Positions 22,518 through 33,360 of a stretch of DNA of 64,000 bases are shown here, in pieces (position 1 is the first letter of the stretch; every line of letters begins with the position of its first letter). The translations under genes and the position numbers were made by a program. The notes under the pieces were generated by a model. The model was not told where the DNA came from and searched no databases. It saw nothing but the letters and a program-made list of their open reading frames with translations. The stretch is from positions 163,719,980-163,783,979 of the forward strand of contig OX457057.1 of the NCBI GenBank assembly GCA_949752795.1. The letters run 5' to 3'. The stretch comes from Hyperoodon ampullatus (lineage: Eukaryota; Chordata; Mammalia; Artiodactyla; Ziphiidae).

Positions 22518-24554
22518 TTTTCATGTGGGTCTCAAATGTTAGAACCATTTCTTTAAAGAGCTGCTTAGGCATAATTCTGTTCAACTGGCCTCGCAAGGCT
22601 TATCTTCTAAGTTGGGATTTGGGTATACTCATCTGCCCTTTCCAGTGTCCTAAATACTGGGCCTTGAACCAATTGTACATTCTGGCACTTTCAAAGGAAA
22701 GCACCCAAGGTCAACAGTTGGCTGTTGACAGCTTAGTTCATGAAATATTTCAGAACACTTGCTTAACATATAACTCATACTTTAGAGGAACATCATTACA
22801 AAGTCCTGCTGGGGTCTTCTCGGATGTATCTTGCCAGTCCTAGCTGCTCTTCCTGAGATCATATGTGTTGATTCAAAGTAACTAGACACTGGCCTATCAT
22901 TATCCCTTTCCACATAACAGTTTTATTTTTTATATTGATTCCTGCCTTTTGCCCACATAATGCGAGCTTTGATTAGCTCCATCTTGACCTCTTGCAACTG
23001 CAATGCAGAGCAGCGAGGCATTATTGTTTTTCCAAGAATTCTAGTAGACTTGACCAATTGGTTAATACTGATATGGATTCTAGGCCTTTGGAGGGATGAG
23101 TTCTCTGTGCCAAGGTAGGATGCTTTGCTTGTCTGCTTGCAGGGAGAAGGGACGTTTGGTGATTGGTACAGTCCTTCCCAGCTGCCCAACCCTACAGCTA
23201 TGCTGCTGTTGTTTTGCTATTGTTACAAATAACTAGATGGAGGGAGAGTGCAGGCTTACCATGGTATCAGACTATGTAGAGAGACTTAAAATGCTATGAA
23301 CGTGTTCAGACTTTCCCCACCTCTCAGGACCCTCCCCTTGCTGACTAGTTTCTCTGCAGGCAAGTACCCTCAAGCGGAGAGCCTGGGTCACGGGGGAAGG
23401 ACAGCACCAGAGCAGGGATGCAGACATTTTGTTTACAACGTGTACTTGTCTTTAGTTCTACAGTTTTGCTTGTTTTGCATCTAGTCGAATTTCTCCCACC
23501 CCCAGAACCCGGGGATGGAAGAGGGGGCTGCCTGGAGTGTAACATTAACTGACCTTGTGTCGTTGCCTTTTGGCAAATGTTATGTCTATAAAAACGCAAG
23601 AATGCTCACTGAGGACTAATAAAGTAACACATACTCAGCAGGACTCCTGTAGTAGAGACAAAGGACTGGTGATAGAAGTCTTTGTGATTTTCTGCGGCCG
23701 CTATATCTCATATTCTGACTGTGGACATTTTACTTCCTGACTTTGAACCTCAGTGTCTGTCTCTGTACATTGGAGGTCATATAGCACTTGGTTCAGCCCC
23801 TCACATATCGTTTAGCTCTGTTAAGTTCTTAGAGCCTGTAGAGGTCAGGGCTGGCCTGAGGCAAAAGTGTACCCCGTGCCATGTTCACATGCAATACCCT
23901 TGGAGGTCCACTTCCAATGCCAACTCTGTGTTCCTGGATGAGGAACTCAGAGACAAGATGTAGCCAGCCTCTGAATGTCTCCCAGCTCATAAGTACAGAG
24001 TGAATGTCAAAGTGGAATCCAGAGATTCCCCCGCAGGGAATTGGTATAGGGAGTGGGTGTTAGTACCTATGCGTTGTGAGACCCTATTCAAGACCCCAAA
24101 TGACTGACCAGGTCCCCATCCTCCTCCACACACTCCCTGAAGGGTTGGCTGTGGTTGTCTTGCAGGAACATGTAAAGAAATATCACCGATGCTAAGGCAC
24201 CAGTTACATGAAGGTGTTTGCTCCCTCCCCACTCCTGAATAGGAGTAAAGAGCTCCCATCCTCTGGAGGTGAGAAGAAGCATCTTCTTTGATGAGGAGGT
24301 CCATTTCTTCAGTGGCATTTTTTTTCCTAGAAGAAATAACAGAAATCCCCACTCTCAATGACCACAACAAAGCGAAAAAAGGATTCCATCGATACAGAGA
24401 GGGTGTATCTGGCATGTCAGGATGCCCTTGATAACTGCTGGAGGCCGAGCAGGCAGAAGCTGGAGAAAAAAAGAGAGAGAAGGAGGTAGGGAGGGGTGAG
24501 AGAAGGCAGGGCAGGGAGGGACTTAGAAAGTCAGTAAATGTCTGCAGTGAAACA
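22518..24554. other. Unique DNA, no gene seen
   Basis: No gene recognised. A GCGGCCGC octamer at 23694-23701 is a rare CpG-containing site in CpG-poor DNA. A purine-rich tract lies at about 24458-24525. Confidence 0.4.
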
Positions 24555-24904
24555 CTCTAAATCAGAGTCAACAAACCACAGCCCATGAGCCAAATCCAGC
24601 CCACCACCTGTTTTTCCACAGCCCGTGAGCTACAAATTGTTTCTGCATATTTGAATGAAAAAAATACACTGAGGAATAATAGTTTGTGCCATGTGAAAAT
24701 TACATGAAATCCGAACGTCAGTGTCCATCAGTAAAGTTTTCTTGGAGTGCAGCTCCGCCCACTGGTTACTGACTACTGCTGCCTTTGGACCTCAGTGGCA
24801 GAGTTGAGCAGGTGTGACAGAAGCCATAGGGCCCCCAAATCAAAAAAAATTACTATCTTCCCCTTTACTGGCAGATTTTCTACCTGCTGACCCCTGCACT
24901 AGAT
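24555..24904. mobile_element. hAT-family MITE, second copy
   Basis: An element at 24563-24896 begins cagagtcaacaaac and ends ctgctgacccctg, an inverted pair. The internal block 'ccaaatccagcccaccacct' is typical of a common mammalian hAT MITE. Flanking octamers CTCTAAAT and CACTAGAT match at six of eight positions. It shares terminal sequence with the copy near 20.6 kb. Confidence 0.8.
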
Positions 24905-25849
24905 AGCATGTTAAAAGCTGGTCTGTCCATTGGATTTAGTAGTCTCAATTTCCCCAACAAGAAGCGCTTAGCAGTTCTTTGGTATTGCGCAGCTTTTCTG
25001 GTAAATTGAGGGCCAGTGCTGCAAAGACAGGTAGAGAGAGGCCTTCCCATGCTCTCTCCTGCTCTCCTCTGCCCCTGAGCCACCTGCATTCCCTGCACAT
25101 CTCAAGCCGCTCTTTTTGGAAGTCAGCCTGCCAGTGGAACTCAGTGTACGTGAGAGTTTCGTTTGAGCAATCACATGGGGACGATATCCAACTTTTTGAA
25201 ATATCACAGAAAAATAAAGTTATATATGGAAATATGTGTGAAATGTGTTACAATGATTTCCATTTCTTACAAAGAAACTGTAAGCACAGCACAGCCATAT
25301 TTGAATCATTGAATGTATATTAATCACAGTGTGATATGTGGTGTTATTAAACTTCATCATAATAGTGAATGTTTGATAGCATGTGTTGTAGATAGTCTGG
25401 CTAATTAATCACACTTGTGGTATGTATTTTGTATTGCTGCAGTGAATACTGCTATATTTGACACAGTTGCCATACCTCGTGAAGCACAATATTAGGTATT
25501 CAAAGATGCATGTTTTCCCCAATGGCATTTTTTATCCCGTTCACACTTGCAAAATGGCTGTTGGACAAGAAACTAGCATTACCCGCACTAGAATTGCCTC
25601 CATTCCCACTACTTTTCACCAACTAGATCTTTCTTTAATTAGGTTCCTGTGTAAACTAGGCATTTTTTTTAATAGTTTTTTGTTGTTGTTGTTGGCAGTT
25701 TGCTTTACTTTTAAGTGACTGGCTGAATCCTCATGTATTCCCCGAGGAACTTGTTACATAATCCAAAGGCAGGTTTTTTAACTCAGGGGAATCTAGTTCA
25801 GTTGGAAGGACAGGAATGTATTGAGAGGGAGAGGGAGCAATAAAGTAGT
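24905..25849. other. Unique DNA, no gene seen
   Basis: No gene. A short GTT run lies at about 25682-25693. No named repeat. Confidence 0.4.
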
Positions 25850-25900
25850 TATACCACTGTAAAGCAATTATACTCCAATAAAGATGTTAAAAATTTTTTT
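25850..25900 (+). mobile_element. L1 3' terminal stub
   Basis: 'ccactgtaaagcaattatac' followed by 'tccaataaagatgttaaa' and an A-rich tail is the end of an L1 3' UTR. The element is truncated to about 50 bases. Confidence 0.75.
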
Positions 25901-26910
25901 AAAAGAAAGATAAAAAAAATACTTATAAGACTGCCTTGTGTAGAACCTTCTTGTGGGTACCAGGAACAGGGGAGGAGCCTCTGAATTGGCCGCTGAGAGG
26001 TGGAGGGAGATAAGAGCCATGGTGGAGGGTTGGGTCGGGGACATGGTGGGAGGCAGGGATATTTTCCTGAATGGCTGTGCATGAAAAGATGGGAGCAGAT
26101 TCAAGCTTAGGGAGACGAAATGGCACATGAATGTGTTTAGACAAAAATGTGGATGGAACAAAAAGAAGAGGCTGTGGGTCTAGCTGTGATCTGAGAGGGA
26201 GTGTGAGGGAGTGGTCCACGTGTGAACACGGTTTCTCCTGCAAGGTGCACTCTGAGAGAACCATTGTGCAAGGAGGTGGGTGCGCCAGAGGAAGAACTTG
26301 TCAAAGAGCACTTAAGGCCAGGGATGGAGGTGGGTTTGTGTGCGCAGGTTGTGTGGGCATTGGGAAGGAGAGAAAATAGAAGGACAGGGGTTATGGGAAA
26401 GGTGTTAATTGCCTCCCCGCCCTGTTCTGTAACCTGACTGTAAACATACTTTCCTTGTCAGGCTTTTTAATGGACCGCTGGGGTGGACGTGTGGCTGTGT
26501 GCGTCAGGAGAGATGGTGTTGAGGCGGGCAGCCCTGGGGCACTGCTTCTCCCCTGCAGTTCACCATATCTGCATTAAAAAGGGAATTGTTTGGACAAGCC
26601 TACTAAGTGAATGCTTTTCCAGCATTAGTGGCAGAGCTTAAGTAGCTCCCATTGGTATAGAAACAACATCTAACCACCTCAAGCTGTGCCGGGAGAGAAA
26701 ATTTATATAACAACATTCACGTGGCATCTTTCCTTTGCTTCCCTGGTTTCCTGCATTTCAGATTGGTCTAAAGCATCTGTCCAAAACTCTGCCTGGGTTG
26801 AACTAACCCTGCATCCATCTCCTAAATTGTCCCCAAACCATCAGGCCTGTTTGGACACTCTGATTTGGTGCTGTTTCAGCAAGATTGGGAGTGAGCATGT
26901 TTTCACTTGG

Positions 26911-26911
<1 letters not shown>
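25901..26911. other. Unique DNA, no gene seen
   Basis: Purine- and G-rich around 25970-26400. Overlapping frames on both strands lack recognisable domains. Confidence 0.4.

Positions 26912-26947
<36 letters not shown>
26912..26947 (+). repeat. (TG)18 microsatellite
   Basis: Pure TG dinucleotide run of about 36 bases. Likely polymorphic. Confidence 0.97.
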
Positions 26948-26949
<2 letters not shown>

Positions 26950-27226
26950 CATACAAAAGTGTGTAGCACTGAAGGAAGAGGAGCCCTGGTTACAGAGACT
27001 CTCCAAGGGGCAATTGCTATAGGAAAGTATTCAAGCAAAATTATCTGCATGAGTTTTCTACTTCTCTCTGTAAGAGCTACGCCAAGCCACAGGAATCCCA
27101 GCTCCTGGGTTATTTCTAGTTATGCCATCTCCAGTCTATTTCCAGGAGAATATACCAAGGGAAGCCAAAAGCTGTAAAGAGAATTGTCCAAGGTTGTGTT
27201 AGGTAGGAAAAAAAAAAGTAATAGTT

Positions 27227-27870
27227 TTGGGTCTGTACTTTGGGAAGGGGAAGCGGAAGCCAATGGGGAGGGGGCGGAGACCAGCTGCTCATCTAAGGGG
27301 AAAGGTGCTGGGATTCTTTCGTGTCTTGGAGCAGGTCTCTCTGAGGCTGCCTAGCCGGGGAAGGAGGTGGGATCTGCACACCTCAGCAGCAGAGAGACCC
27401 GGAAGGAGAAGCTGATGAGGAGCTGGAGAGAAACCTGCTCTGCCAGTAGAGAAGGTGAGGCCAAAGAGGAGAGAAATTGTTGTTGTGGCCAAAAGCGTTC
27501 CCGGGTTCTGCCTGCACCATTAACTCTGCGGAGGGAGGGCCTTGGCTGCAGCCAGTGCAGGTGTGAACGCTCAAGTCATCACTTGGAAAATTGGGCCCTG
27601 GTGGCAGGAGCCACCAGCTGCTCACTGATGGACTCTGATGCCTTCCAAGTCAAGGCTGAGCCCAGCATCCCTACCCCTGCTCCCCTTTCCCGGCAGTGTA
27701 CTTGGCCCCTCACTGCCATTCTCCTCCCTCCAATCCTTTGCAGCTTCCCATGTAATTTGTTGGTAACAAGCCTAATAAAGTTTGATCGTGCTTGTGAGGA
27801 CTGCAGACGGACGAGTGGAGTGAGCTCATGCTTCTGGTAGTGGAGCACGAGGGTTAATGCAAGTCCCAGA
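27227..27870 (+). other. GC-rich unique block ending in a poly-A signal
   Basis: Repeat-free by eye and GC-rich compared with its neighbours. A canonical AATAAA lies at 27774-27779, followed by a TG-containing stretch ('tttgatcgtgcttgtgagg'). An open frame runs 27367-27840 (157 residues) with no domain I know. It could be a non-coding RNA 3' exon, a diverged LTR with its R region, or chance. Confidence 0.25.
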
Positions 27871-27879
27871 GGGAGCTGC

Positions 27880-28103
27880 CTGCCTGGGCTTTTTTTTTTT
27901 TTTTTTTGCGGTACGCTGTTGTGGCCCCTCCCGTTGCAGAGCACAGGCTCCAGACGCGCAGGCTCAGCGGCCATGGCTCACGGGCCCAGCCGCTCCGCGG
28001 CATGTGGGATCCTCCCGGACCGGGGCACAAACCCGTGTCCCCTGCATCGGCAGGCAGACTCTCAACCACTGCGCCACCAGGGAAGCCCCTGCCTGGGCTT
28101 TTT
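27880..28103 (-). mobile_element. CHR SINE, short poly-A form, internal deletion
   Basis: Minus-strand CHR SINE (27895-28088) flanked by a perfect 15-base duplication CTGCCTGGGCTTTTT. It lacks about 11 bases (gggcctctcac) found next to the poly-A junction in the copies at 16.3 and 21.7 kb. Confidence 0.95.
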
Positions 28104-28863
28104 CAGTAATGGGAGGTAAGTTAACCACCTTCATGCTTTCAAAGTGTCAGGAAAGTAAAACTTGACATGCTCTTGCTGGGCTATATAGCCGTGTTCTCTG
28201 AATTCTTACGGTTTATCAGCTCCTTTTACAAGTCCAACCCCCTTTCTCCTCTGCTCCCATCTCCTGGGACCTTCAAATCATCATAAAGCCAAACCTTTAT
28301 TGTCATCTCATCGTCTTGAACCATTGAGCCCATCCAGCGTTTCATTGTCTCTTCTGTCACTCTCCATCCTCCCAACCTCTCTTAATCCCTTCCCACTATT
28401 GTTGTCACACTCCTCCTCTTCCTTCTTTCCCAAGAATCCTTAACTCCTACTCCGCTCCCCCTCCTCCTCTTCCTCTTCCCCCACCCCCATCTCGCTCTCT
28501 TTCCCGTATCCTCTGTACTTTCCTGGACCCCTGCCATAGGCTTATTGGCTTGGCATCTCAGTGGTACATAGACAGATGGACAGAGACCAGAGCAATGAAG
28601 CAGGCAATTTCCCAAGGTGAACTAAAAAGCTTTCCTCTTGATTCTTCCAAACTACCCAAGGCACTTCTCAATTTAGCAAACGTGTGGAACACCATTAGGT
28701 ATAGCTACCATGTTAAACACTGGGGCTTAACTCTACTGTTTAACTTGGAATCTGAATTACCACAATTTTTACTACTAATATTATCACTAAACTATCTTTT
28801 GCAAATAGTACCATTGTTAATTTGCAAGCTTATTAAATATCTCTTCTATTGTTATCCATTCAA
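28104..28863. other. Unique DNA with a polypyrimidine tract
   Basis: No gene. A C/T-rich tract spans about 28380-28510. Confidence 0.5.
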
Positions 28864-28935
28864 ATAAATACATCTTTATTGGGTACCTTTGATGTGGCAG
28901 TCATTATGCTAATCATTGGAGACATAAAGTGCCCT
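28864..28935 (-). repeat. L2 3' fragment, antisense (weak)
   Basis: 'tctttattgggtacctttga' with 'agtcattatgctaatcattg' fits an antisense L2 terminus. Confidence 0.4.
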
Positions 28936-29061
28936 TCATAGGACTTACAGAAATCTCTGGAATAGTCAGACCCCAGGATATTCACTGGCTAGTCCAAGGT
29001 TACAGAACTAATGAATGGACAGCTTGGATTTTTTCAGTTAGAGCTAATGCTCTTCCTTCAA

Positions 29062-29236
29062 CATGGTTTCTCAAACTTGTTTGTAGTACCTTGGAATCAC
29101 CTGGGAAACTAAAGTATACTGATGTCTGGGTCCCACTCCCAGAGATTCTAATTTCATTTCTACGGGGTATGGCTTGGGCTCAAGATTTTTAAAAGTTCCC
29201 CAACCGATTCTAATATGCAGCAAAGAGCCACCATCC
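29062..29236 (+). mobile_element. MER20-like hAT MITE
   Basis: 'catggtttctcaaacttg' at the left, 'tggaatcacctgggaaacta' and 'gggtcccactcccagagatt' inside, and 'gagccaccatccag' at the right give the MER20 layout. No clear duplication was found. Confidence 0.7.
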
Positions 29237-29620
29237 AGAGCTCTTTCTGAACTCTACTATCTAGTATTGTACTGTTTTTTGCGTGCTTGTTTGTGCAAGA
29301 GTGAACCTTGTTTCCTCTGAGAGGCTGTAAACAACTTGGGTATACACCTGTGTCTCCCCCTCATTTTCTATATGGCCCATAAGGCTTAGCACAATGCTGA
29401 ATGAAACAGAAAGAGACATCACTATTTGTTGAATTACTACAAGTATTATAACAAGTTGGAGGGTGGGGTTTGGTGGCAGGAAAGATTAGCAAAGGAGTTC
29501 TCAGCCCCTCGCCTGGCAGCAGTGAACCTGAGCCATTTTCTGAAAACTCTTAAAAACACCCCACAACAAAATGGCTCTCTTTTAAAATTCAAACAAGCTC
29601 CCTTACTTGCCCTCTCTCTC
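29237..29620. other. Unique DNA, no gene seen
   Basis: Nothing recognised. An open frame that starts here continues into the SINE to its right. Confidence 0.4.
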
Positions 29621-29846
29621 AATTTTCCCCACTTTTTTTTTTTTTTTTTTTTTTGCGGTACGCATGCCTCTCCCGTTGCAGAGCACAGGCTCCGGACGCG
29701 CAGGCTCAGCGGCCATGGCTCACGGGCCCAGCCGCTCCGCGGCATGTGGGATCTTCCTGGACCGGGGCACGAACCCACGTCCCCTGCATCGGCAGGCGGA
29801 CTCTCAACCACTGGGCCACCAGGGAAGCCCAATTTGCCCCACTTTT
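29621..29846 (-). mobile_element. CHR SINE, short poly-A form, slippage deletion
   Basis: Minus-strand CHR SINE (29637-29830) with a 16-base duplication of the pattern AATTT(T/G)CCCCACTTTT, one mismatch. Compared with other short copies it has lost the segment between two direct GCCTCTC repeats near the poly-A junction. Confidence 0.95.
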
Positions 29847-30277
29847 ATCTCTTGAAGGATTCCCCAGGAATTTTCTCTCTCCATTTAAAATGTTCTATCT
29901 TCCAAACTGCAAACAGATGCCAGGTTGGCTTTCCAGAACACTTTCCCCCTTTCAAAGCTGGCACCTGGAAGCCAGGCTTTGCCACCAGCACAAGGAGGAT
30001 CCATTGTGGATCCTTCTACCATTGCCCATGCTACCCAAGGGCCTCCATGTAGAGGAACCATAGTTGTGAGCAGAGCCTTCAAGGACAGCCAAGCCCGTTG
30101 CTCCCACACTGTCTGAGCCCTCACCAGAATACTTTTAACTCTCCTTTCGTGGCAATGTCGGCTCTTTCCAGCATGCACCTCAAAACTCTTCCAGCTCCAC
30201 TCTTTACCCGGTTCCACAGCAACGTCCACATTTTTAGGTATTTGTTACAGCAGCACCCTGTGATCAATACCAATTTC
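29847..30277. other. Unique DNA, no gene seen
   Basis: No gene or named repeat. Short frames on both strands are unsupported. Confidence 0.4.
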
Positions 30278-30634
30278 TGTCTTAGTCTGCTCAGGCTGCT
30301 ATAACAAAATACCATGGACTGGGTGGCTTAAACAACAGAAATTTATTTCTCACAGTTCTGGAGGCTGGGAAATCCAAGATCGAGGTACCAGCTGGTTCTG
30401 TTTGGTGAGGGCTCCCTTGCAGATGGCCGCCTTCTTGCTGTATCCTCACATGGCAGACAAAGTTCTCGTGTCTCTTCCTCTTCTTACAAGGGCATTAATC
30501 CCATCATGAGATCCTCTCATGACCTAATCTAACGCCAATGTATCTCCCAAAGGCCTCATCTCCAAATGCCATCACACTTGGGATTAGGGCTTCAACACAT
30601 GAGTTTTTGAGGGGACACAAACATTCAGTCTGTA
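30278..30634 (-). mobile_element. MLT1-type MaLR solo LTR, antisense
   Basis: The plus strand reads as the reverse complement of an MLT1 LTR: 'ttagtctgctcaggctgcta', 'cacagttctggaggctggg', 'tcatgacctaatctaacgcc', and finally 'gggacacaaacattcagtct'. This is about full length for an MLT1 LTR, with no internal retroviral sequence beside it. Confidence 0.85.
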
Positions 30635-31984
30635 CTTATAGATACCCTATATCTGTGAGTGGGGAATGGGATTAGAGTATTTGGCTCATGTAAACTCAAA
30701 GGATCATTTGTCAGCAAATCCTTACCCCCCAAAACTTCTTGGTTCTAGAACAAAGTATTATAGCTCCATCTTCCAAAATGTAGAGTTGTGAGACATGGAG
30801 GTAGGGAAAGGTAGGCTTTTTGCTTTTAAGAAGCTGCTTGAAAGGGTTCCTTCCTTCCTTCCTTCATGCATTCAGTGAGGGCTACAGTGAGTTGTGGTGG
30901 GAGAAGTGGGGGAGGGGCAGGAAGAAAGGATAAATTGGAGAGGCCGGCCAGTGGCACATCAGGAAAGCCCTCAGGTGTCACTCTGGGGAGTCTGGCCTTC
31001 AGTCTGATTACTTGACACACCCCTAGTCTGGCGGAAGTGACCAGCCAGCCTCTGCCACAGGATCTTTTCTGCCACTGAGTATTCAGTATATGAGGGCGGG
31101 TTCAAAAGCAACTGCCCAAGTGCTCAGTTCATTGTCAAATGGCAATGCTACCACCTCCTACAAAGACACTCTCAGGTTGAAGTTTCAAGGACATTTCTCC
31201 CATCGTGTTGAGCTTGTATGCAATAAAAGAAAACAGTAGGCAATTTCTGGTTGGGTGTTATACTCTCTTTGAGGACTGCAGTCATGCCAAGAATAGGCAA
31301 CATATTCACTAACCTATTTTAAACAACAAGGACTCCCCCACCCACTGCCAAAAAAAAAAAAAAGAAAACCCATGTTTCCAAAGGCACCTGCCATATCTGC
31401 TCTCGGTTGATGTCAGAGATTTTTATGGATGAAAGGTTCCATAGCTGTAAGTTTTAAAATACCACCTAAAACATGGTTCCTTTGTTCTCCTGTCTGACAC
31501 TACAGCTTCCATTTTCTCCCCTAAGTCCCTTCTTAGCAGAAAGAGGGCAAAAATCATTCCAGAGCTGAGGCCAGAAAAGACCCCACTGAATATACTTTTG
31601 TTTGCTTTTTAAACATCATTACAAGAATCTCTGAAAATTCCATGTGTTCTGTTTGCTGAAGGGCCTTGAGTTCTCAATAAAGCTGAGTTTGCAGAAGCCC
31701 CAAGAGAATTCTGTGTCCCTCACCATATGCTCAGGGACAGGCACCACTGGCTCCTTTCTTGATTTATATATATATTGAGAAACCTGTTGAGCTTTTGGAG
31801 AAAGTAAAAAGCTTATTTCTGTTCATTCTAGGAAACTTTCTATTAACCTTACTTTTTCCAATCCAATCTTGCTATTCAGTTTCTGCCACAGGACAGTCAC
31901 ATTCAAAAATAGGAGAAGGAAACGTTGAAAAAGGATGGACAGGGATTGCAGGGGAGAAGAATCAGACTCCTGTAAGGGTAGCAG
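30635..31984. other. Unique DNA, no gene seen
   Basis: A (TTCC)n run lies at about 30848-30864 and an A run at about 31351-31364. No gene or named repeat otherwise. Confidence 0.45.
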
Positions 31985-32160
31985 GAATTTTACAGATTCT
32001 ATTCTCATGACAACCAGGGAGGCAGGTAAAAGCATCCCCATTTCACAAATGAGGTTATAGAAACTCATATAATTTGCATAATTTGCTCGAGACCACAAAG
32101 GTGGGAAGTAGCAGACTGGGTTCTATAGGTCTGCACACAGGACAGGCTCCTAATTAGTAT
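31985..32160 (-). repeat. MIR SINE, antisense
   Basis: 'attctcatgacaaccaggga', 'cacaaatgaggttatagaaa' and 'agtagcagactgggttctat' match the reverse complement of MIR. Confidence 0.55.
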
Positions 32161-32467
32161 CTGTGGGTTTGAAATTCCATGTATAAAATTAGCTGGGCGA
32201 AGAGAAGGCTTTCTTTGATTAATTTGGGAAAATGATTAATGAGGGACGTAAAATTTGATAAAAAGAATGTGCCATCAGATTTGTAAAATGCTTTTCTACC
32301 TTAGGAAATCTTCTGCAGCTCTTTTCTCATAGGATGGAAGGACCAAATGAAATATGGATTTTTCAGGCAAAGAAGCCGCAGCTTGATAGGATCATTTAAT
32401 GAATTAGGGACAGACTAGGGGAGGAACGCAGGCTCCCGGCACCTAAGTCAGAGGCCTCAACATTACA
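32161..32467. other. Unique DNA, no gene seen
   Basis: Nothing recognised. Confidence 0.4.
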
Positions 32468-32626
32468 TCTGTGCTTCTCAAGCCTTGGCATGCTTCAAAA
32501 TCAATACAGGTTTCCAGAGACCACTGCAGAGCCACTGTATCGCCATTTCTGGAAATGGGCCGTGGGAGATTTATTTTAAACAAACTCCCCAGATGCTTTT
32601 CCCTGACACCAATGTTTGTGAACACT
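32468..32626 (+). repeat. MER20-like hAT MITE, diverged
   Basis: 'gtgcttctcaagccttggca' at one end and 'aatgtttgtgaacacttgca' at the other resemble MER20 inverted ends. 'aacaaactccccagatgctt' lies inside. Confidence 0.45.
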
Positions 32627-33199
32627 TGCACTATTTTTTTGCTTTTTGGTTACTTAGACTTGCTGAGTTGGATGTCCTCCTAGTCCCTCCCTTGCACTGA
32701 GGTGAAACTAAGACCCCTCTAGGATATTGGTGTCTTCTAACCCAGATACTGTTCAAGAAGGGAGACAAGAAAATACCCCTCATTGGCTCTCATATTTCAC
32801 AAACCTCACTCTTAGCTAATTCTTCCTTGTATCTAACTATAGCTTTTCCTTATTCCGTTTTTTTTTTTTCATTTTCTCTTCATTAGGAATAGAGAACATA
32901 AGATCACCATCCCTTGCGTAATAACAGTCCCTATAATTGAAAGCGCCTCTTATGTCTTTCTTCAGAATCTTCTACGTCAGACTGAATACTCTGCCCTTGC
33001 AGCACCAGAGTTATGAAATATTTTTAGATTGAGGCAATTCTAAGTCATGGACCCTGAGGAGAGCATCAAAGAGATGCTCCAAAGATATACGTTTTTTCCA
33101 AAGTGACATATTTTGAATAAATATTATTAAAGATGCACACTAATTTTACTTAACAAGGAAAATATGCATTTTCAATTTCCTTTTGTTGCCCTACATTTT
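32627..33199. other. AT-rich unique DNA
   Basis: No gene or named repeat. T run at about 32860. Confidence 0.4.
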
Positions 33200-33360
33200 A
33201 TTTTTAAAAAACCTAACCTAGAGTTATAAAGCACATAAAAATTAAAACAATCTTTAAAATCACTGATCACAGTGATACACTATTTATGCAAATCAGTGAA
33301 AGTGACCAGACTTCTTTTACGCATTGCTCAATCCAGATTTATAGCTGCCCAATATCTAGG
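33200..33360. promoter_or_regulatory. Candidate regulatory block with POU octamer
   Basis: Unique AT-rich DNA. An inverted repeat ATCACTG-ATCA-CAGTGAT spans 33259-33276. Eight bases later comes TTATGCAAATCAGTGA at 33284-33299. These 16 bases are identical to 12394-12409 and contain the octamer ATGCAAAT. Function is inferred from motifs alone. Confidence 0.3.

Noticed and set aside
22412..22843. 143-codon plus-strand frame
   Set aside because: It begins inside the Tigger-like MITE and has no recognisable domain.
26686..27177. 163-codon frame with a run of Cys-Val
   Set aside because: The Cys-Val run is the translated TG microsatellite.
29426..30052. 208-codon plus-strand frame, one of the longest open frames
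   Set aside because: Its middle third is an antisense CHR SINE with poly-T. It has no domain or conserved start.
31670..31690. AATAAA considered as a gene end
   Set aside because: The hexamer alone is common in AT-rich DNA, and no upstream exon evidence exists.
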